The notes under the pieces were generated by a model. That model was not told the DNA's origin, did no database searches, and saw only the letters and a list, made by a program, of their open reading frames with translations. A DNA stretch of 64,000 nucleotides from Pseudomonas mucidolens (GTDB lineage: Bacteria > Pseudomonadota > Gammaproteobacteria > Pseudomonadales > Pseudomonadaceae): assembly GCF_900106045.1 (NCBI RefSeq), contig NZ_LT629802.1, forward strand, positions 1,922,001 to 1,986,000, read 5' to 3'. A program made the translations under genes and the position numbers. Shown piece after piece: positions 17,801 through 26,202 of the stretch. Each line of letters begins with the position of its first letter. Positions within the stretch are counted from its first letter, which is position 1.

Positions 17801-19644
17801 GAATGCCTGACGGTCGAGTGGGTTACCCCTTATGCGGATTGAGTGCTGTCAGATATCAACGAGGATTGCAGCGACGGGTAAGGGCTTTATACCCCGATTT
17901 TACCGATGAGCAGGTGGTGGAATACCTCGACGCTTTGGTGGAGGGCGGGCTCGACCCATTGAGTGTCGTCCGTGGGCGTAAGCGCGAAGGTAGAGCTTTG
18001 GTGCAAAGTTTACAGACCTGGTTGGACGCAGCAATGATGGAAATGCCCTCCTCAGATACAATTTATGACTATGCGGACGGTCGGTTTGAAATGGGTCATG
18101 TGATCTTGCAAGCCTGGAAGCGCAATCCCGAGCACATCCCGTGGGCAACGGATGAAGCGGTGTACAGCGTGAACCTTGATGGGTTACGCGTGGGTGATTT
18201 ACCGGTGTTGCCGGCGAATATCCGCCTGAGTCACATTCATGAATTGAGTTTGAGCAACCTGAATTGCAGGGACACGGCCGATAACTTCTTGAGTCATTTC
18301 CCCAGCCTGACCAAGCTTGAGATGGATAACAACCGGATGACACATCTGCCTCAGCAGCTAACCCAAATGCCGAACCTGCGTCGATTGTCGATGGCGCGTA
18401 ACTTGTTGCGCCTCCAGAGCGAAGACATCAAGGTGATCAATCAGCTCAGCGAGCTCGAAACGCTCAACTTGAACGATAACTCGATCGGGCCTTTGCTGGA
18501 CCTGAGCTTACTGCCCAAGTTACGTCGGGTGTCACTGCGCCGTACCTTGATCGAAGAATGGCCTCCAGGATTGATTACGCGTCCTTTGCTGCAAAGTGCT
18601 GACTTGCGTGATAACGCAATTGTGGAAATTCCGGAGCAGGTTTATCAGGCACCCACCTCGGTCAGTTTGAATGTCACCCTGTCAGGAAATCCGTTGTCAG
18701 CCGCCAGTCGTTTACGTCTTGCGCGCTCAATCCTGCAAGGTGGCGATAGCATGGGGATACACAGCGAAGAACTCCTGACGCAAGCCGCGGCCTTTGAATT
18801 CTGGACAGGGGGAGTCACTGGGTCTGAAGCGAGGCAGCGCGAAACCCTATGGAATCAACTGCAGGCCGATCCCGCCGCGGATGATTTTTTTGTGATGTTA
18901 AGTCGACTGACCGTCACTGCCGATGCTCAAAGCGTGCGCCAGGATTTGAGTCGTCGTGTGTGGGAAATGATTGAGTCGGCGGCGCAAAGCAGCACCCTGC
19001 GCCAGGATTTATTTGACCTTGCCGCCTCGCCTCGTAGCTGCACCGACAGCGTGGCGCTTACGTTCAGTGCATTGGAAGTTCAAGTCGAGCTGGCCCGCGT
19101 CGCCACACACGGTTCGCCGCGCAAAGACGAGCTGATCAAGCTGGCCAGACGCTTGTTCCGGTTGGATCAAGTGCAAAAAATAGCGGCTGAGCATTACAGT
19201 GCCAGCCTGGAAAGCGGCGGTCCCTCCCTTGACGAATTGGAAGTGCACCTGGCGTATCGCGTCGGCCTTGCGCAAACCCTCGACTTGCCGGGGCAGCCTT
19301 GGAGCATGCAGTTCAAGTCGTTGGCCGGTGTGTCTCCAGCAGACTTGAAGGTAGCCAAAACTCGCGTCGAAATGGCGGAAAAATCGCCCGAGTTACAGCG
19401 CTATGTCAGTACCCGGGACTTTTGGCGTGATTATGTGGCAAGCGCGCACAAGGCTGAATTCAACACGCGCACCGGTCCTTTTTACGAGGAGCTGAATGGC
19501 TTGCTGAGACGTTCCCCAGATATGTCCAGCGAGCGTTATTTAAATGAAGCCAGCGGTGTGCGCAGGCATATGGAGGAGACTATCGATCAGTGGTATCTGG
19601 AAAAAACCTACATCTACCTTCCAGGCGCTGCGTTCCTTATGTAG
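14848..19644 (+). CDS. Second giant NEL-type E3 ligase-like toxin/effector with LRRs (1598 aa)
   Basis: This paralogue shares the architecture of its divergent neighbour. Residues 1-400 are a DUF6543/dermonecrotic-toxin-like region (for example YASLAQMTAELRRRLLDP). Hydrophobic stretches at about 400-440 and 461-478 could insert in membranes. A module at about 524-551 (DALGIITVDDKHYVEVDG) is also present in the neighbour. Leucine-rich repeats cover about 1124-1268 (LTKLEMDNNRMTHLP, LRRLSMARNLLRL, LETLNLNDNSIGPL). The C-terminal NEL domain (about 1312-1560) carries SCTDSVALTFSALEV with catalytic Cys1398 and CxD, then LIKLARRLFRLDQV, LDELEVHLAYRVGLA and DFWRDYV. No signal peptide is seen. NEL domains are E3 ubiquitin ligases in known effectors; activity and delivery here are inferred. 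The start at 14848 lacks a good ribosome-binding site. Confidence 0.87.
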   Translation: MSLRKSLPQFDARDLARSDLDPLELTLSHMPKWLLDAEPRLIDALKSSMALSHDYHVKVGKQFGELESVEQYCAPLLSAELQRRFPGALDVHHDHVSLVHVHIDGFDPLFLRLHQHLIHAEPKTLLWAALQNFSADEALEGGMHPQSAILKDAQRDRPSPVRPYEFAAACRALDLGLKYQLYLQQFLGVAATGAVTLTAEQSTTHENLQRLKTYDMQVDAHIAFLSKKVSEPVYKTLIALLVPDSGSGVKGTVYLDGKPLVISTLSILDTQVDGIIVFSSDTVLMHPDNRVILYIPNDPETPFCEYASLAQMTAELRRRLLDPTYLRFFTCFIALEAKPAFLQRVSENPEHLFLTTPVTDLAPAEYLVSVQLKNMFADARQLAVPTGVLDAAERERRWQLYKNVGLALVNVAALFVPELGALMLAVAAVKMLGEVFEGVESWARGDIDHAREHFLNVAKDIALTAAVAVGGVVLQKAVIRLSQASKAFLEDFEPVLQEDGSARLWNKNLEPYEANPKPGPSHEPDALGIITVDDKHYVEVDGKTYQVRFDQTLKQWRTVHPNRINAFQPALLHNQQGAWQHAHEWPLEWQGSSTLIGRLGRDVSKLEPQALRCAQKLTDTSEDVMRRVHLEHLAPPLLLSDTLERFVIDRKITRFISQMSSGLHNDPEAAELQLRLLPLLPRWPQGKGLQVGARASQNISHYGHEQWATTSRIELPETVLKQGRVLESVLEQLSAQQRQVLLATEDGTNHTALLQTLVRMLGEQAQQQRWQLFEGLYARFNRSTLEETRALERAFPGLPKRVAQRLAETANEQELLSLRSAKVPLTLAEHARLHLHDVRLNRAFEGFYLQSLDNPDTLTLARHFSPRLPGWPADIQLEVREHSVVGKVLCRWGDESSSHPQVLVKTAHRYRRYQAEDQLYRAVPGSEACLFEALLSALPEVQSPVSADVESFAGALAEIAIKDRDESARVLGMQRLNRGFRAPSRMPDGRVGYPLCGLSAVRYQRGLQRRVRALYPDFTDEQVVEYLDALVEGGLDPLSVVRGRKREGRALVQSLQTWLDAAMMEMPSSDTIYDYADGRFEMGHVILQAWKRNPEHIPWATDEAVYSVNLDGLRVGDLPVLPANIRLSHIHELSLSNLNCRDTADNFLSHFPSLTKLEMDNNRMTHLPQQLTQMPNLRRLSMARNLLRLQSEDIKVINQLSELETLNLNDNSIGPLLDLSLLPKLRRVSLRRTLIEEWPPGLITRPLLQSADLRDNAIVEIPEQVYQAPTSVSLNVTLSGNPLSAASRLRLARSILQGGDSMGIHSEELLTQAAAFEFWTGGVTGSEARQRETLWNQLQADPAADDFFVMLSRLTVTADAQSVRQDLSRRVWEMIESAAQSSTLRQDLFDLAASPRSCTDSVALTFSALEVQVELARVATHGSPRKDELIKLARRLFRLDQVQKIAAEHYSASLESGGPSLDELEVHLAYRVGLAQTLDLPGQPWSMQFKSLAGVSPADLKVAKTRVEMAEKSPELQRYVSTRDFWRDYVASAHKAEFNTRTGPFYEELNGLLRRSPDMSSERYLNEASGVRRHMEETIDQWYLEKTYIYLPGAAFLM

Positions 19645-19802
19645 TGGCTGGTTTTCCCATTTGAACGGTCTCCAGCCTCCCTGCCACAACGAGTCCACGG
19701 CGGTCTCTGCAGAAAACCCCCTGTTTGAACGGCTATTGGCAATTGAAGTTAACCCTCGCGTCGCTTGCTTGACCTAACGCACAAGACCTCAGGAGGTGAA
19801 CC

Positions 19803-20024
19803 ATGCAAATCGAATACGTTTGGATTATTTTGGCGGCGCTGTTGGTGCTGGTTGAGTTATGGGCGATTAATTGTGTATTGCGCAGTGGGAGCCGTGCGGA
19901 GACCAAGATGCTGTGGGTGGTAGTGATTGTCTTCGTACCGCTGCTGGGGTTGATCCTGTGGGTGCTTACCGGGCCGAAAGCGGTGGTCAAGGCCGACACC
20001 GGCGTTGAACACGGCAAGCATTGA
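19803..20024 (+). CDS. Small PLDc_N-domain membrane protein
   Basis: A 73-aa protein with two membrane segments (residues 6-24, WIILAALLVLVELWAINCV, and about 39-57) joined by a short basic loop. The layout and the second segment (VFVPLLGLILWVLTGPK) match the PLDc_N family, the membrane anchor found at the start of cardiolipin synthases, here as a stand-alone protein. AGGAGGTG lies seven bases before ATG, a very strong ribosome-binding site. The gene is followed by a perfect palindrome. The function of stand-alone PLDc_N proteins is not established. Confidence 0.8.
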   Translation: MQIEYVWIILAALLVLVELWAINCVLRSGSRAETKMLWVVVIVFVPLLGLILWVLTGPKAVVKADTGVEHGKH

Positions 20025-20040
20025 GTGCAACGAATGCACA

Positions 20041-20065
20041 CTGTGGGAGCTGTCAGCTCCCACAG
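20041..20065. terminator. Perfect palindromic hairpin between convergent genes
   Basis: CTGTGGGAGCTG at 20041-20052 and its exact complement at 20054-20065 flank a single T, giving a 12-bp stem, 10 bp before the end of the next minus-strand gene. It resembles a GTGGGAGC-type REP half used as a bidirectional terminator. Confidence 0.7.
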
Positions 20066-20075
20066 AAATCTGGCT

Positions 20076-20642
20076 TTATGCGTTAGCGCTCAATGCCTTG
20101 CTGATCGCCTGGTTGAATGCCGGCAAGTCGTCCGGTGTGCGTGAGGTGATCAGCGTCCAGCCATTGGCCTGGCACGTCTTGGCCTCGGCATCCACCCAGT
20201 CAGCGGCACCGGCGTTGACGAGATCGATACGCACACTTTTATACGACGTGAGGGTTTTGCCGCTGACCACTCCGGCGTCAATCAAGGTCCAAGGCCCGTG
20301 GCAGATGGCGGCTATGATTTTTCCGGATTTGACGAAGTCATTGATCAAGCGCAGCGCGCCCGGGTCCTGACGCAATGTATCTGCGTTCACGGTGCCGCCC
20401 GGGATCACCAAGGCATCGAAATCGCTGCCCAGCAGGTCCGACAGCTTGGCATCGGATTCCACGGTTTGGTTTTTCTCGGTGTCATGGAGAAAAGTCTGGG
20501 TGGTACCGCCTTCGCTTGAGGCATGGGTCACTATGGCGCCGGCCTCGCGCAAGGTATGCAGCGGTTGCAGCAATTCATCCCGTTCGATGCCGGTGTTGGA
20601 AGTGATGATCAGAACTTTCTTGCCGTGCAGTTGTGAACTCAT
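20076..20642 (-). CDS. PfpI/DJ-1 family protein (type 1 glutamine amidotransferase-like)
   Basis: A 188-aa DJ-1/PfpI-fold protein. The nucleophile elbow is AAICHGPWTLIDAG, with Cys followed by His, and an upstream acidic residue in IERDELLQPL fits the family's Glu-Cys-His pocket. VIPGGTVNADTLR provides the oxyanion loop. Relatives such as YhbO/YajL and YraA are linked to stress survival and have been described as proteases, glyoxalases or deglycases; the real activity is disputed. ATG at 20642 has AGGAG ten bases upstream. It is a single gene, convergent with the PLDc_N gene. Confidence 0.88.
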   Translation of the reverse strand: MSSQLHGKKVLIITSNTGIERDELLQPLHTLREAGAIVTHASSEGGTTQTFLHDTEKNQTVESDAKLSDLLGSDFDALVIPGGTVNADTLRQDPGALRLINDFVKSGKIIAAICHGPWTLIDAGVVSGKTLTSYKSVRIDLVNAGAADWVDAEAKTCQANGWTLITSRTPDDLPAFNQAISKALSANA

Positions 20643-21023
20643 GGTCAGTGTTCTCCTGGTGGGTTTGCCGGGGTACTAGGGTGTTGAGGGGCGCACCGGC
20701 AAAAGGTTTAAATTAATCAGGCGTTTCCCCAATAAAAAACCATCGGAGCAAAAAGAGTTGTCCACGAAAACCGTGGGTATCTCTGTGGATAACCCGATGT
20801 GAGTCCGACGAGAAGGGCGATTTCGAGGCAGGTCAATATTTAATCAGGTTCAGCTGAAGGTCCCGATTGGCTGGGCTTGCGCTTGACGTACAGAGGAAAA
20901 GCCAGTGCTGGATTACCTGTCGCGCTCAGGTGCCGTGGGGCAGGTGGACACCCGTGCAGGTGGGAACTTGACGCTGGCCGGCCAGCCCCTACATGCTCCA
21001 CCTTCCACGCTCAAGGATTGCCC
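20643..21023. other. Divergent intergenic region with a DnaA-box-like pair
   Basis: This 381-bp gap separates the PfpI gene from nudK and must hold both promoters. It contains an AT-rich tract (about 20708-20742), a perfect DnaA 9-mer on the minus strand (TGTGGATAA, 20784-20792) and an imperfect inverted partner TTGTCCACG (20758-20766). No ORF with a credible ribosome-binding site was found in it. I see nothing else assignable. Confidence 0.4.
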
Positions 21024-21617
21024 ATGGACAACAGCCCCGTACGTATCAATGCCGAGGAACTGCTCTCGGACAACTGGTATCTGCTGAAAAAATATAATTT
21101 CGACTTGCGCCGTCGCGATGGTCGTTGGCAAGCCCAGACCCGCGAGGTGTATGACCGCGGCAACGGCGCGACGATTCTGTTGTACAACGCCGAGCAACGT
21201 ACGGTACTGCTGATTCGCCAGTTCCGCATGCCGGCCTTCGTCAATGATCACCACGGCTACCTGATTGAAACCGCCGCCGGCCTGCTGGACAACGCCAGCC
21301 CCGAAGAACGCATTCGCCTGGAAGCCGAGGAGGAAACCGGTTACCGGGTCGGCCATGTGGAGAAAGTCTACTCGGCGTTCATGAGCCCTGGCTCCGTGAC
21401 CGAACGCATTCACTTCTTCCTTGGCGAATATCAGCCTGGCGATCGCGTAAGCGAGGGCGGCGGGCTGGAAGATGAGGGCGAAGACATTGAAGTGCTGGAG
21501 TTGGGGGTCGATGAGGCCATTGCCATGGTCGCGCGTGGCGAGATTGTCGACGGCAAGACCATCATGCTGCTGCAATACCTTGAATTGCGGTTGCTCAAGG
21601 CAGCCCTGAGCGACTAG
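21024..21617 (+). CDS. nudK: NudK-type Nudix hydrolase (GDP-mannose/ADP-ribose-type pyrophosphatase)
   Basis: A 197-aa Nudix enzyme. The Nudix helix lies at about residues 90-115 ([20 protein letters not shown], then EEETGY), with the EE-x-G metal-binding core intact. The domain ends with a hydrophobic helix ([14 protein letters not shown]). The N-terminal [17 protein letters not shown] and [16 protein letters not shown] match the NudK/ADP-ribose pyrophosphatase group, which cleaves nucleoside-diphosphate sugars in a Mg-dependent way. ATG 21024 was chosen because homology begins at MDNSPVRI; an upstream open frame to 20877 is unrelated low-complexity reading. The 3' end overlaps the convergent Rrf2 gene by 4 bp. 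Confidence 0.87.
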   Translation: MDNSPVRINAEELLSDNWYLLKKYNFDLRRRDGRWQAQTREVYDRGNGATILLYNAEQRTVLLIRQFRMPAFVNDHHGYLIETAAGLLDNASPEERIRLEAEEETGYRVGHVEKVYSAFMSPGSVTERIHFFLGEYQPGDRVSEGGGLEDEGEDIEVLELGVDEAIAMVARGEIVDGKTIMLLQYLELRLLKAALSD

Positions 21618-22063
21618 GCGCAGGGCGCAGGCGTGACGGCGACCCGGTAACGCTCATCGAAATCATCCGCCAACTGCGCCAGGGTAACGTTACCCAGACG
21701 CTGCAGCAGTAACGCCTGGGCGTCATCAAACGCCTGGGTCAGCGCCGCGTTGACGGCTTGCTCCACCAGGCACTGCGGATGATCGGTGGACAGCCCAATG
21801 GCAAAGATCGACGGCGTGCCGAGCGCGGTGTGGATGTCCAGCAGGGTGATATCGCTCAATGGCTTGCCCAGGGTCCAGCCGCCCTGATGGCCCTTTTCGG
21901 AGCGCACATAACCGTTTTGCTTGAGCAGGCCCATAGTGCGGCGCACTACCACAGGGTTGGTGCCGAGCATCTGCGCGAGGGTGTCCGAAGTCGTCCGCTG
22001 ATCGTGGCGGTCCATGTGGATCAGGACGTGGAGCATGCGCGAAAGTCGGGTGTCGTTTCTCAT
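21614..22063 (-). CDS. Rrf2 family transcriptional regulator
   Basis: A 149-aa Rrf2 regulator with an N-terminal winged helix ([13 protein letters not shown], recognition part [20 protein letters not shown], wing [10 protein letters not shown]). The three-cysteine cluster of IscR/NsrR is absent: only one internal Cys (HPQCLVEQ) and one at the penultimate position. It therefore resembles the YwnA-like non-Fe-S branch, possibly sensing by thiol chemistry. It is divergent from a CPYC flavoprotein gene, which it probably represses. A perfect inverted repeat lies in the shared promoter. Confidence 0.9.
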   Translation of the reverse strand: MRNDTRLSRMLHVLIHMDRHDQRTTSDTLAQMLGTNPVVVRRTMGLLKQNGYVRSEKGHQGGWTLGKPLSDITLLDIHTALGTPSIFAIGLSTDHPQCLVEQAVNAALTQAFDDAQALLLQRLGNVTLAQLADDFDERYRVAVTPAPCA

Positions 22064-22101
22064 CGGGGTCTCGTGAAGGGCAAGGCGGAGCGCCAGTAAG
22101 T

Positions 22102-22116
22102 ATCGTTCGTAACGAT
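22102..22116. promoter_or_regulatory. Candidate operator for the Rrf2 regulator
   Basis: ATCGTT-CGT-AACGAT is a perfect inverted repeat, 38 bp upstream of the regulator gene and about 95 bp from the flavoprotein start. It is well placed for autoregulation and control of both divergent genes. The assignment to this regulator is inferred from position only. Confidence 0.5.
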
Positions 22117-22211
22117 TTAAGTTGCGAGACTATTGACGAAGTATTTTTATGTAACTTATGGTGTGTCGTGAGCGCCTTTGAACCTCAAGGGCTAACAGAG
22201 AGGTGATCCTC

Positions 22212-23099
22212 ATGGTTTACGACGCAATCATCGTTGGCGGTAGCTATGCCGGCCTTTCTGCGGGTTTGCAACTGGCCCGCGCCCGTCGTCAGGTGCTGGT
22301 GATCGATGCGGGGCTGCGGCGTAATCGTTTTGCCGCCACTTCCCACGGTTTCCTTGGCCAGGATGGCGAAGCACCCGGTGTGATCGCCGCTGAAGGGCGG
22401 GCGCAGTTGATGGCATATCCAACGGTTCGCTGGGTGAAGGACAGCGCTGTGCAGGCGCAATCCGAGCAGGCGGGTTTCTCGATACGCACGTTACACAGTG
22501 GCGCATTCAATGCGCGCCGCCTGATCCTCGCGACCGGCGTGGTGGATGACTTGCCGGACGTCGAGGGGCTGGCCGAGCGCTGGGGGCGCAGTGTGTTCCA
22601 TTGTCCTTACTGCCATGGCTATGAACTGGATCAAGGCCGTATCGGCGTGCTCGCTACCTCGGCGTTATCGATGCACCACGCGCTGATGCTGCCGGATTGG
22701 GGGACCACCACGCTGTTCACCAATGGCGTGTTTGTGCCGGACGCCGAGCAACAGGCGCAACTGGAACGACGCGGTGTCACGGTGGAAAGTGCCGCCGTGC
22801 GCCAGATCGCTGGCGAGCGGGCGGATGTCGCACTGGAGGATGGACGGGTCGTGCCTTTGGATGGCCTGTTCACGATGCCTCGCACCCGCATGGCCAGCCC
22901 GCTGGCCGAACAGTTGGGCTGTGAATTTAACGAGGGGCCGATGGGCTTGTTCATCCAGACCGGAGAAACCCGCCAAACCACGGTGCCCGGTGTGTTTGCC
23001 TGCGGTGACGCGGCGATTGCCGCTGGCTCGGTGGCGCTGGCAGTGGGCGAGGGCGTACGGGCTGGAGTGGGGGCGCATCAATCCTTGATCATGGGGTAA
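22212..23099 (+). CDS. Thioredoxin-reductase-like FAD/NAD(P) flavoprotein with CPYC motif
   Basis: A 295-aa two-domain flavoprotein. The N-terminal FAD Rossmann motif is DAIIVGGSYAGLSAGLQLAR. The redox-active pair is FHCPYCHGYE (Cys131 and Cys134, close to the positions in E. coli TrxB), and the C-terminal FAD motif is GVFACGDAAI. The sequence after CPYC and the short length fit the wider group that includes dithiol oxidases such as GliT and HlmI as well as low-molecular-weight thiol reductases, so classical thioredoxin reductase is not certain. ATG 22212 follows AGGTG; a GTG nine bases upstream overlaps that site and is disfavoured. It is divergent from an Rrf2 regulator. Confidence 0.88.
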   Translation: MVYDAIIVGGSYAGLSAGLQLARARRQVLVIDAGLRRNRFAATSHGFLGQDGEAPGVIAAEGRAQLMAYPTVRWVKDSAVQAQSEQAGFSIRTLHSGAFNARRLILATGVVDDLPDVEGLAERWGRSVFHCPYCHGYELDQGRIGVLATSALSMHHALMLPDWGTTTLFTNGVFVPDAEQQAQLERRGVTVESAAVRQIAGERADVALEDGRVVPLDGLFTMPRTRMASPLAEQLGCEFNEGPMGLFIQTGETRQTTVPGVFACGDAAIAAGSVALAVGEGVRAGVGAHQSLIMG

Positions 23100-23103
23100 G
23101 GCG

Positions 23104-23163
23104 GGCTGATCGACGCTCGCCGGCACCCTGCAAAGGTGCGTGAGCGAGCGTCGATGATCAGCC
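23104..23163. terminator. Long hairpin between convergent flavoprotein and gudD genes
   Basis: GGCTGATCGACGCTCGC (23104-23120) pairs with GCGAGCGTCGATGATCAGCC (23144-23163), with a 3-nt bulge on the right arm. It lies between two stop codons and is probably a bidirectional terminator. Confidence 0.65.
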
Positions 23164-23176
23164 TGGCGGCGGGGGT

Positions 23177-24526
23177 TTAGCGCACCAGGCACGGCCGTTT
23201 GTTATCGAACGTCCAGCCGGGAATCATGAACTGCATGGCGACGCTGTCATCGCGCGCCCCCAGGCCCATGCCTTTGTACAGTTCGTGAGCGTGGGCCACG
23301 GCGTCCATATCGATATCCACGCCCAGCCCGGGTTTGGCGGGCACCTGAATATGCCCCTCGACGATCTGCAGTGGAGCTTTGGTCAGGCGCTGCCCGTCCT
23401 GCCAGATCCAGTGGGTGTCGATGGCGGTAATCTCGCCCGGCGCGGCGGCCGCTACCTGAGTGAACATTGCCAGGGAAATATCGAAGTGGTTGTTGGAATG
23501 CGAGCCCCAGGTCAAACCCCATTCATGGCACATTTGCGCGACTCGAACCGAGCCTTGCATCGTCCAGAAGTGCGGGTCGGCCAAGGGGATGTCCACCGAC
23601 TGCAATTGGATGGCATGTCCCATTTCCCGCCAGTCGGTGGCGATCATATTGGTGGCGGTCGGCAATCCGGTGGCGCGCCGGAATTCCGCCATCACTTCGC
23701 GTCCCGAATAGCCATTCTCCGCGCCACAAGGGTCTTCGGCGTAAGCCAATACATGATGCTGGTCACGACACAGGGCGATGGCTTCTTGCAATGACCAGGC
23801 GCCGTTCGGGTCCAGGGTAATACGCGCGTCGGGGAAGCGTTCGGCGAGTGCCGTGACCGCTTCGATTTCTTCAGCACCGCGCAATACGCCACCCTTGAGC
23901 TTGAAGTCGTTGAAACCGTATTTGGCTTTGGCCGCTTCCGCCAGGCGCACAATGGTCTCCGGGGTCATCGCCTGCTCATGACGCAAGCGGAACCAGTCAT
24001 CGGCACTGGCTTCACTGCGGTAAGCCAGATTGGTTTTCTGCCGATCACCGATGTAAAACAGGTAGCCCAGCATCTTCACCGCGTCACGCTGCTGGCCTTC
24101 GCCCAGCAGTGCCGCCACCGGTACCTCGAGAAACTGCCCGAGCAGGTCCAGCAATGCGGCTTCCATTGCGGTGACGGCATGAATGGTGATGCGCAAATCA
24201 AAGGTTTGCAGGCCGCGCCCGCCGGCATCGCGGGCGGCGAAGGTACGGCGCATGGCATTGAGGATGCGCTGGTATTCGCCAATGGGTTTGCCGATCACCA
24301 GGCTGCGGGCGTCTTCCAGGGTTTCCCGGATACGCTCGCCACCGGGGACCTCACCCACACCGACGTGCCCGGCGCTGTCCTTGAGAATCACGATATTGCG
24401 CGTGAAAAACGGGCCGTGGGCGCCACTGAGGTTGAGCAGCATGCTGTCATGTCCGGCCACCGGAATGACCTCCAAGTGCGTCACGACGGGAGCGCTGCGG
24501 GCGTGGTGCTGATGTTCTGTGTGCAT
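23177..24526 (-). CDS. gudD: Glucarate dehydratase
   Basis: A 449-aa enolase-superfamily enzyme, the usual GudD length, converting D-glucarate (and often L-idarate) to 5-keto-4-deoxyglucarate. Catalytic features in order are the base lysine in [10 protein letters not shown] (K-x-K), Mg ligands in [16 protein letters not shown] and TNMIATDW, and the acid-base His in [12 protein letters not shown] 24526 is preceded by AAGGA. It lies 10 bp downstream of gudP in the same operon. A FadR-type regulator gene is divergent from the pair and is the likely controller. Confidence 0.95.
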   Translation of the reverse strand: MHTEHQHHARSAPVVTHLEVIPVAGHDSMLLNLSGAHGPFFTRNIVILKDSAGHVGVGEVPGGERIRETLEDARSLVIGKPIGEYQRILNAMRRTFAARDAGGRGLQTFDLRITIHAVTAMEAALLDLLGQFLEVPVAALLGEGQQRDAVKMLGYLFYIGDRQKTNLAYRSEASADDWFRLRHEQAMTPETIVRLAEAAKAKYGFNDFKLKGGVLRGAEEIEAVTALAERFPDARITLDPNGAWSLQEAIALCRDQHHVLAYAEDPCGAENGYSGREVMAEFRRATGLPTATNMIATDWREMGHAIQLQSVDIPLADPHFWTMQGSVRVAQMCHEWGLTWGSHSNNHFDISLAMFTQVAAAAPGEITAIDTHWIWQDGQRLTKAPLQIVEGHIQVPAKPGLGVDIDMDAVAHAHELYKGMGLGARDDSVAMQFMIPGWTFDNKRPCLVR

Positions 24527-24536
24527 GATGTCTTCC

Positions 24537-25886
24537 TTACTTGCTCAAGGCGGGGGCAGGTTGCAGCGTGGACGGGGTCGACGAGCCGGGCAGGGTCTTG
24601 GCGAAAAACACCAGGATGGCTGCAATGACCGAAGTCCCGGCCAGGCCATACAGGCCACCCTGGATCGACCCGGTGGTCTGTTCGAGGAAACCGAAGGTGG
24701 TCGGCGCGACAAAACCGCCAAGGTTGCCGATGGAGTTGATCAGCGCGATCACGGCCGCCGCGATCCGTGCATCCAGATAGCCTTGCGGAATCGGCCAGAA
24801 CAGCGCGGACGCGGACTTGAAGCCAATGGCGGCAAAGCAGATGGCGATAAAGGCAAAGATCGGCCCACCGGTGGTTGAGAGGAACATACCGGTGGCGGCA
24901 ATTAACAGGGCGACGGCAACCCAGGCTTGCTGAAACCTGAACTTGCCGGCCAGGGTGGCAAAGGCGTACATGGCAATAATGGAGATCAGCCAGGGGATCG
25001 AGTTGTAGAACCCCACCTGAATGTCGCTCAGGTCGCCCATTTTCTTGATGATGCTCGGCAGCCAGAAGGTGGCGGCGTAGATGGTCAGCTGGATGCAGAA
25101 ATACAACGCGCAGAACAGCATGATCTGGCGATCCTTGAGCAGCGTACCCAAGGTTGGCTTGACCGTGATGGCTGCGTCCCGCAATTGTTGCTCACGCTCG
25201 ATTTCACCGACCAGCACGTCCTGCTCTTCACGGCTGAGCCACTTCGCATCATGGGGTTTGGAGTCCAGCCAGTACCATACGAATGCGCAGAGTACGACCG
25301 AGGCCATGCCTTCGATGATGAACATCCACTGCCAGCCATGCAGCCCGAGACCGGTGATTTGCAGCAGTACGCCGGAGAGCGGACCGGACACCAATGAAGC
25401 AATCGCCGAACCGCTGAGAAAGATTGCAATCGCCTTGCCGCGTTCCGCGCCTGGCAGCCAGCGAGTGAAGTAGTAGATCACGCCGGGAAAAAAACCGGCC
25501 TCCGCGACCCCCAGCAGAAAACGCAGGATGTAGAAGTGGGTTTCGTTCTGGATAAACGCCATCAAGGTGGCGGTAATGCCCCAGGTGAACATGATCCGTG
25601 TCAGCCAGATACGCGCGCCGACCTTTTGCAGGAGCATGTTGGAGGGCACTTCAAACAGCGCGTAGCCGATGAAAAACAATCCGGCGCCGAAACCGTAGGC
25701 CGCCGCACCGATGCCCAGATCATGCTCCATGTGTGTACGCACAAAGCCGATGTTGACGCGGTCGATGTAATTGACGATGAACATGATCACAAAAAGTGGC
25801 AGCACATGCCGCTTCACCTTTTGGATTGCGCGAGCCAGGACTGGATCGATGGCAGGCGCAGCTGTCGCAGGGGTTGGAGGATTCAC
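24537..25886 (-). CDS. gudP: D-glucarate/galactarate MFS permease
   Basis: A 449-aa major facilitator of the anion:cation symporter group. The N-terminal basic segment ([20 protein letters not shown] followed by DRVNIGF) is typical of GudP/GarP/phthalate permeases. About 12 membrane segments are evident, with the loop-2 motif and a central hydrophilic loop ([20 protein letters not shown]). It is first in the gudP-gudD operon, which points to aldarate uptake. GTG at 25886 has GGAG nine bases upstream and is the best start. Confidence 0.92.
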   Translation of the reverse strand: MNPPTPATAAPAIDPVLARAIQKVKRHVLPLFVIMFIVNYIDRVNIGFVRTHMEHDLGIGAAAYGFGAGLFFIGYALFEVPSNMLLQKVGARIWLTRIMFTWGITATLMAFIQNETHFYILRFLLGVAEAGFFPGVIYYFTRWLPGAERGKAIAIFLSGSAIASLVSGPLSGVLLQITGLGLHGWQWMFIIEGMASVVLCAFVWYWLDSKPHDAKWLSREEQDVLVGEIEREQQLRDAAITVKPTLGTLLKDRQIMLFCALYFCIQLTIYAATFWLPSIIKKMGDLSDIQVGFYNSIPWLISIIAMYAFATLAGKFRFQQAWVAVALLIAATGMFLSTTGGPIFAFIAICFAAIGFKSASALFWPIPQGYLDARIAAAVIALINSIGNLGGFVAPTTFGFLEQTTGSIQGGLYGLAGTSVIAAILVFFAKTLPGSSTPSTLQPAPALSK

Positions 25887-26202
25887 GAGGTAGAACTCCC
25901 ACTGGTTTATTGTTGTGCGGGGGACGGTCTGGTTGGCAGAGGATGTCTGACAACTTGATAGACATCATACAACTCGCTTTTTTAGGCTGGCAATGGGATT
26001 GATATCAGGGGTTGCGATTATTTTTGTTCTAGAGGCGTGTTTTTCGGAGTTGTTTGAGGAATAAAGACGTTCGGTTTCTTTCGGCTGAAAAGCTCTGGCT
26101 TATCGAATGTAGGGAATTGTTGAGCGTTGTCATACAAGTGGAGGCGTCTTTTTTGGCAAGTGGGGTGCTAGTATGGGAGCGCTACCCTGACCGGAAATTT
26201 TC
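25887..26202. promoter_or_regulatory. gud divergent promoter region with FadR-type operator
   Basis: This 316-bp gap lies between gudP and its divergent regulator. TTGTCATACAA (26127-26137) fits the FadR-subfamily GntR consensus TNGTNNNACNA at every fixed position. A second TCATACAACT (25965-25974) repeats 9 of 10 bases of TCATACAAGT (26130-26139) near the gudP side. Together they look like operators for both promoters. The remainder is AT-rich with no gene. Confidence 0.6.

Noticed and set aside
20643..21023. Possible replication origin because of DnaA boxes and AT-rich DNA
   Set aside because: Only two boxes, one imperfect, and no dnaA, dnaN, gidA or rpmH neighbours.
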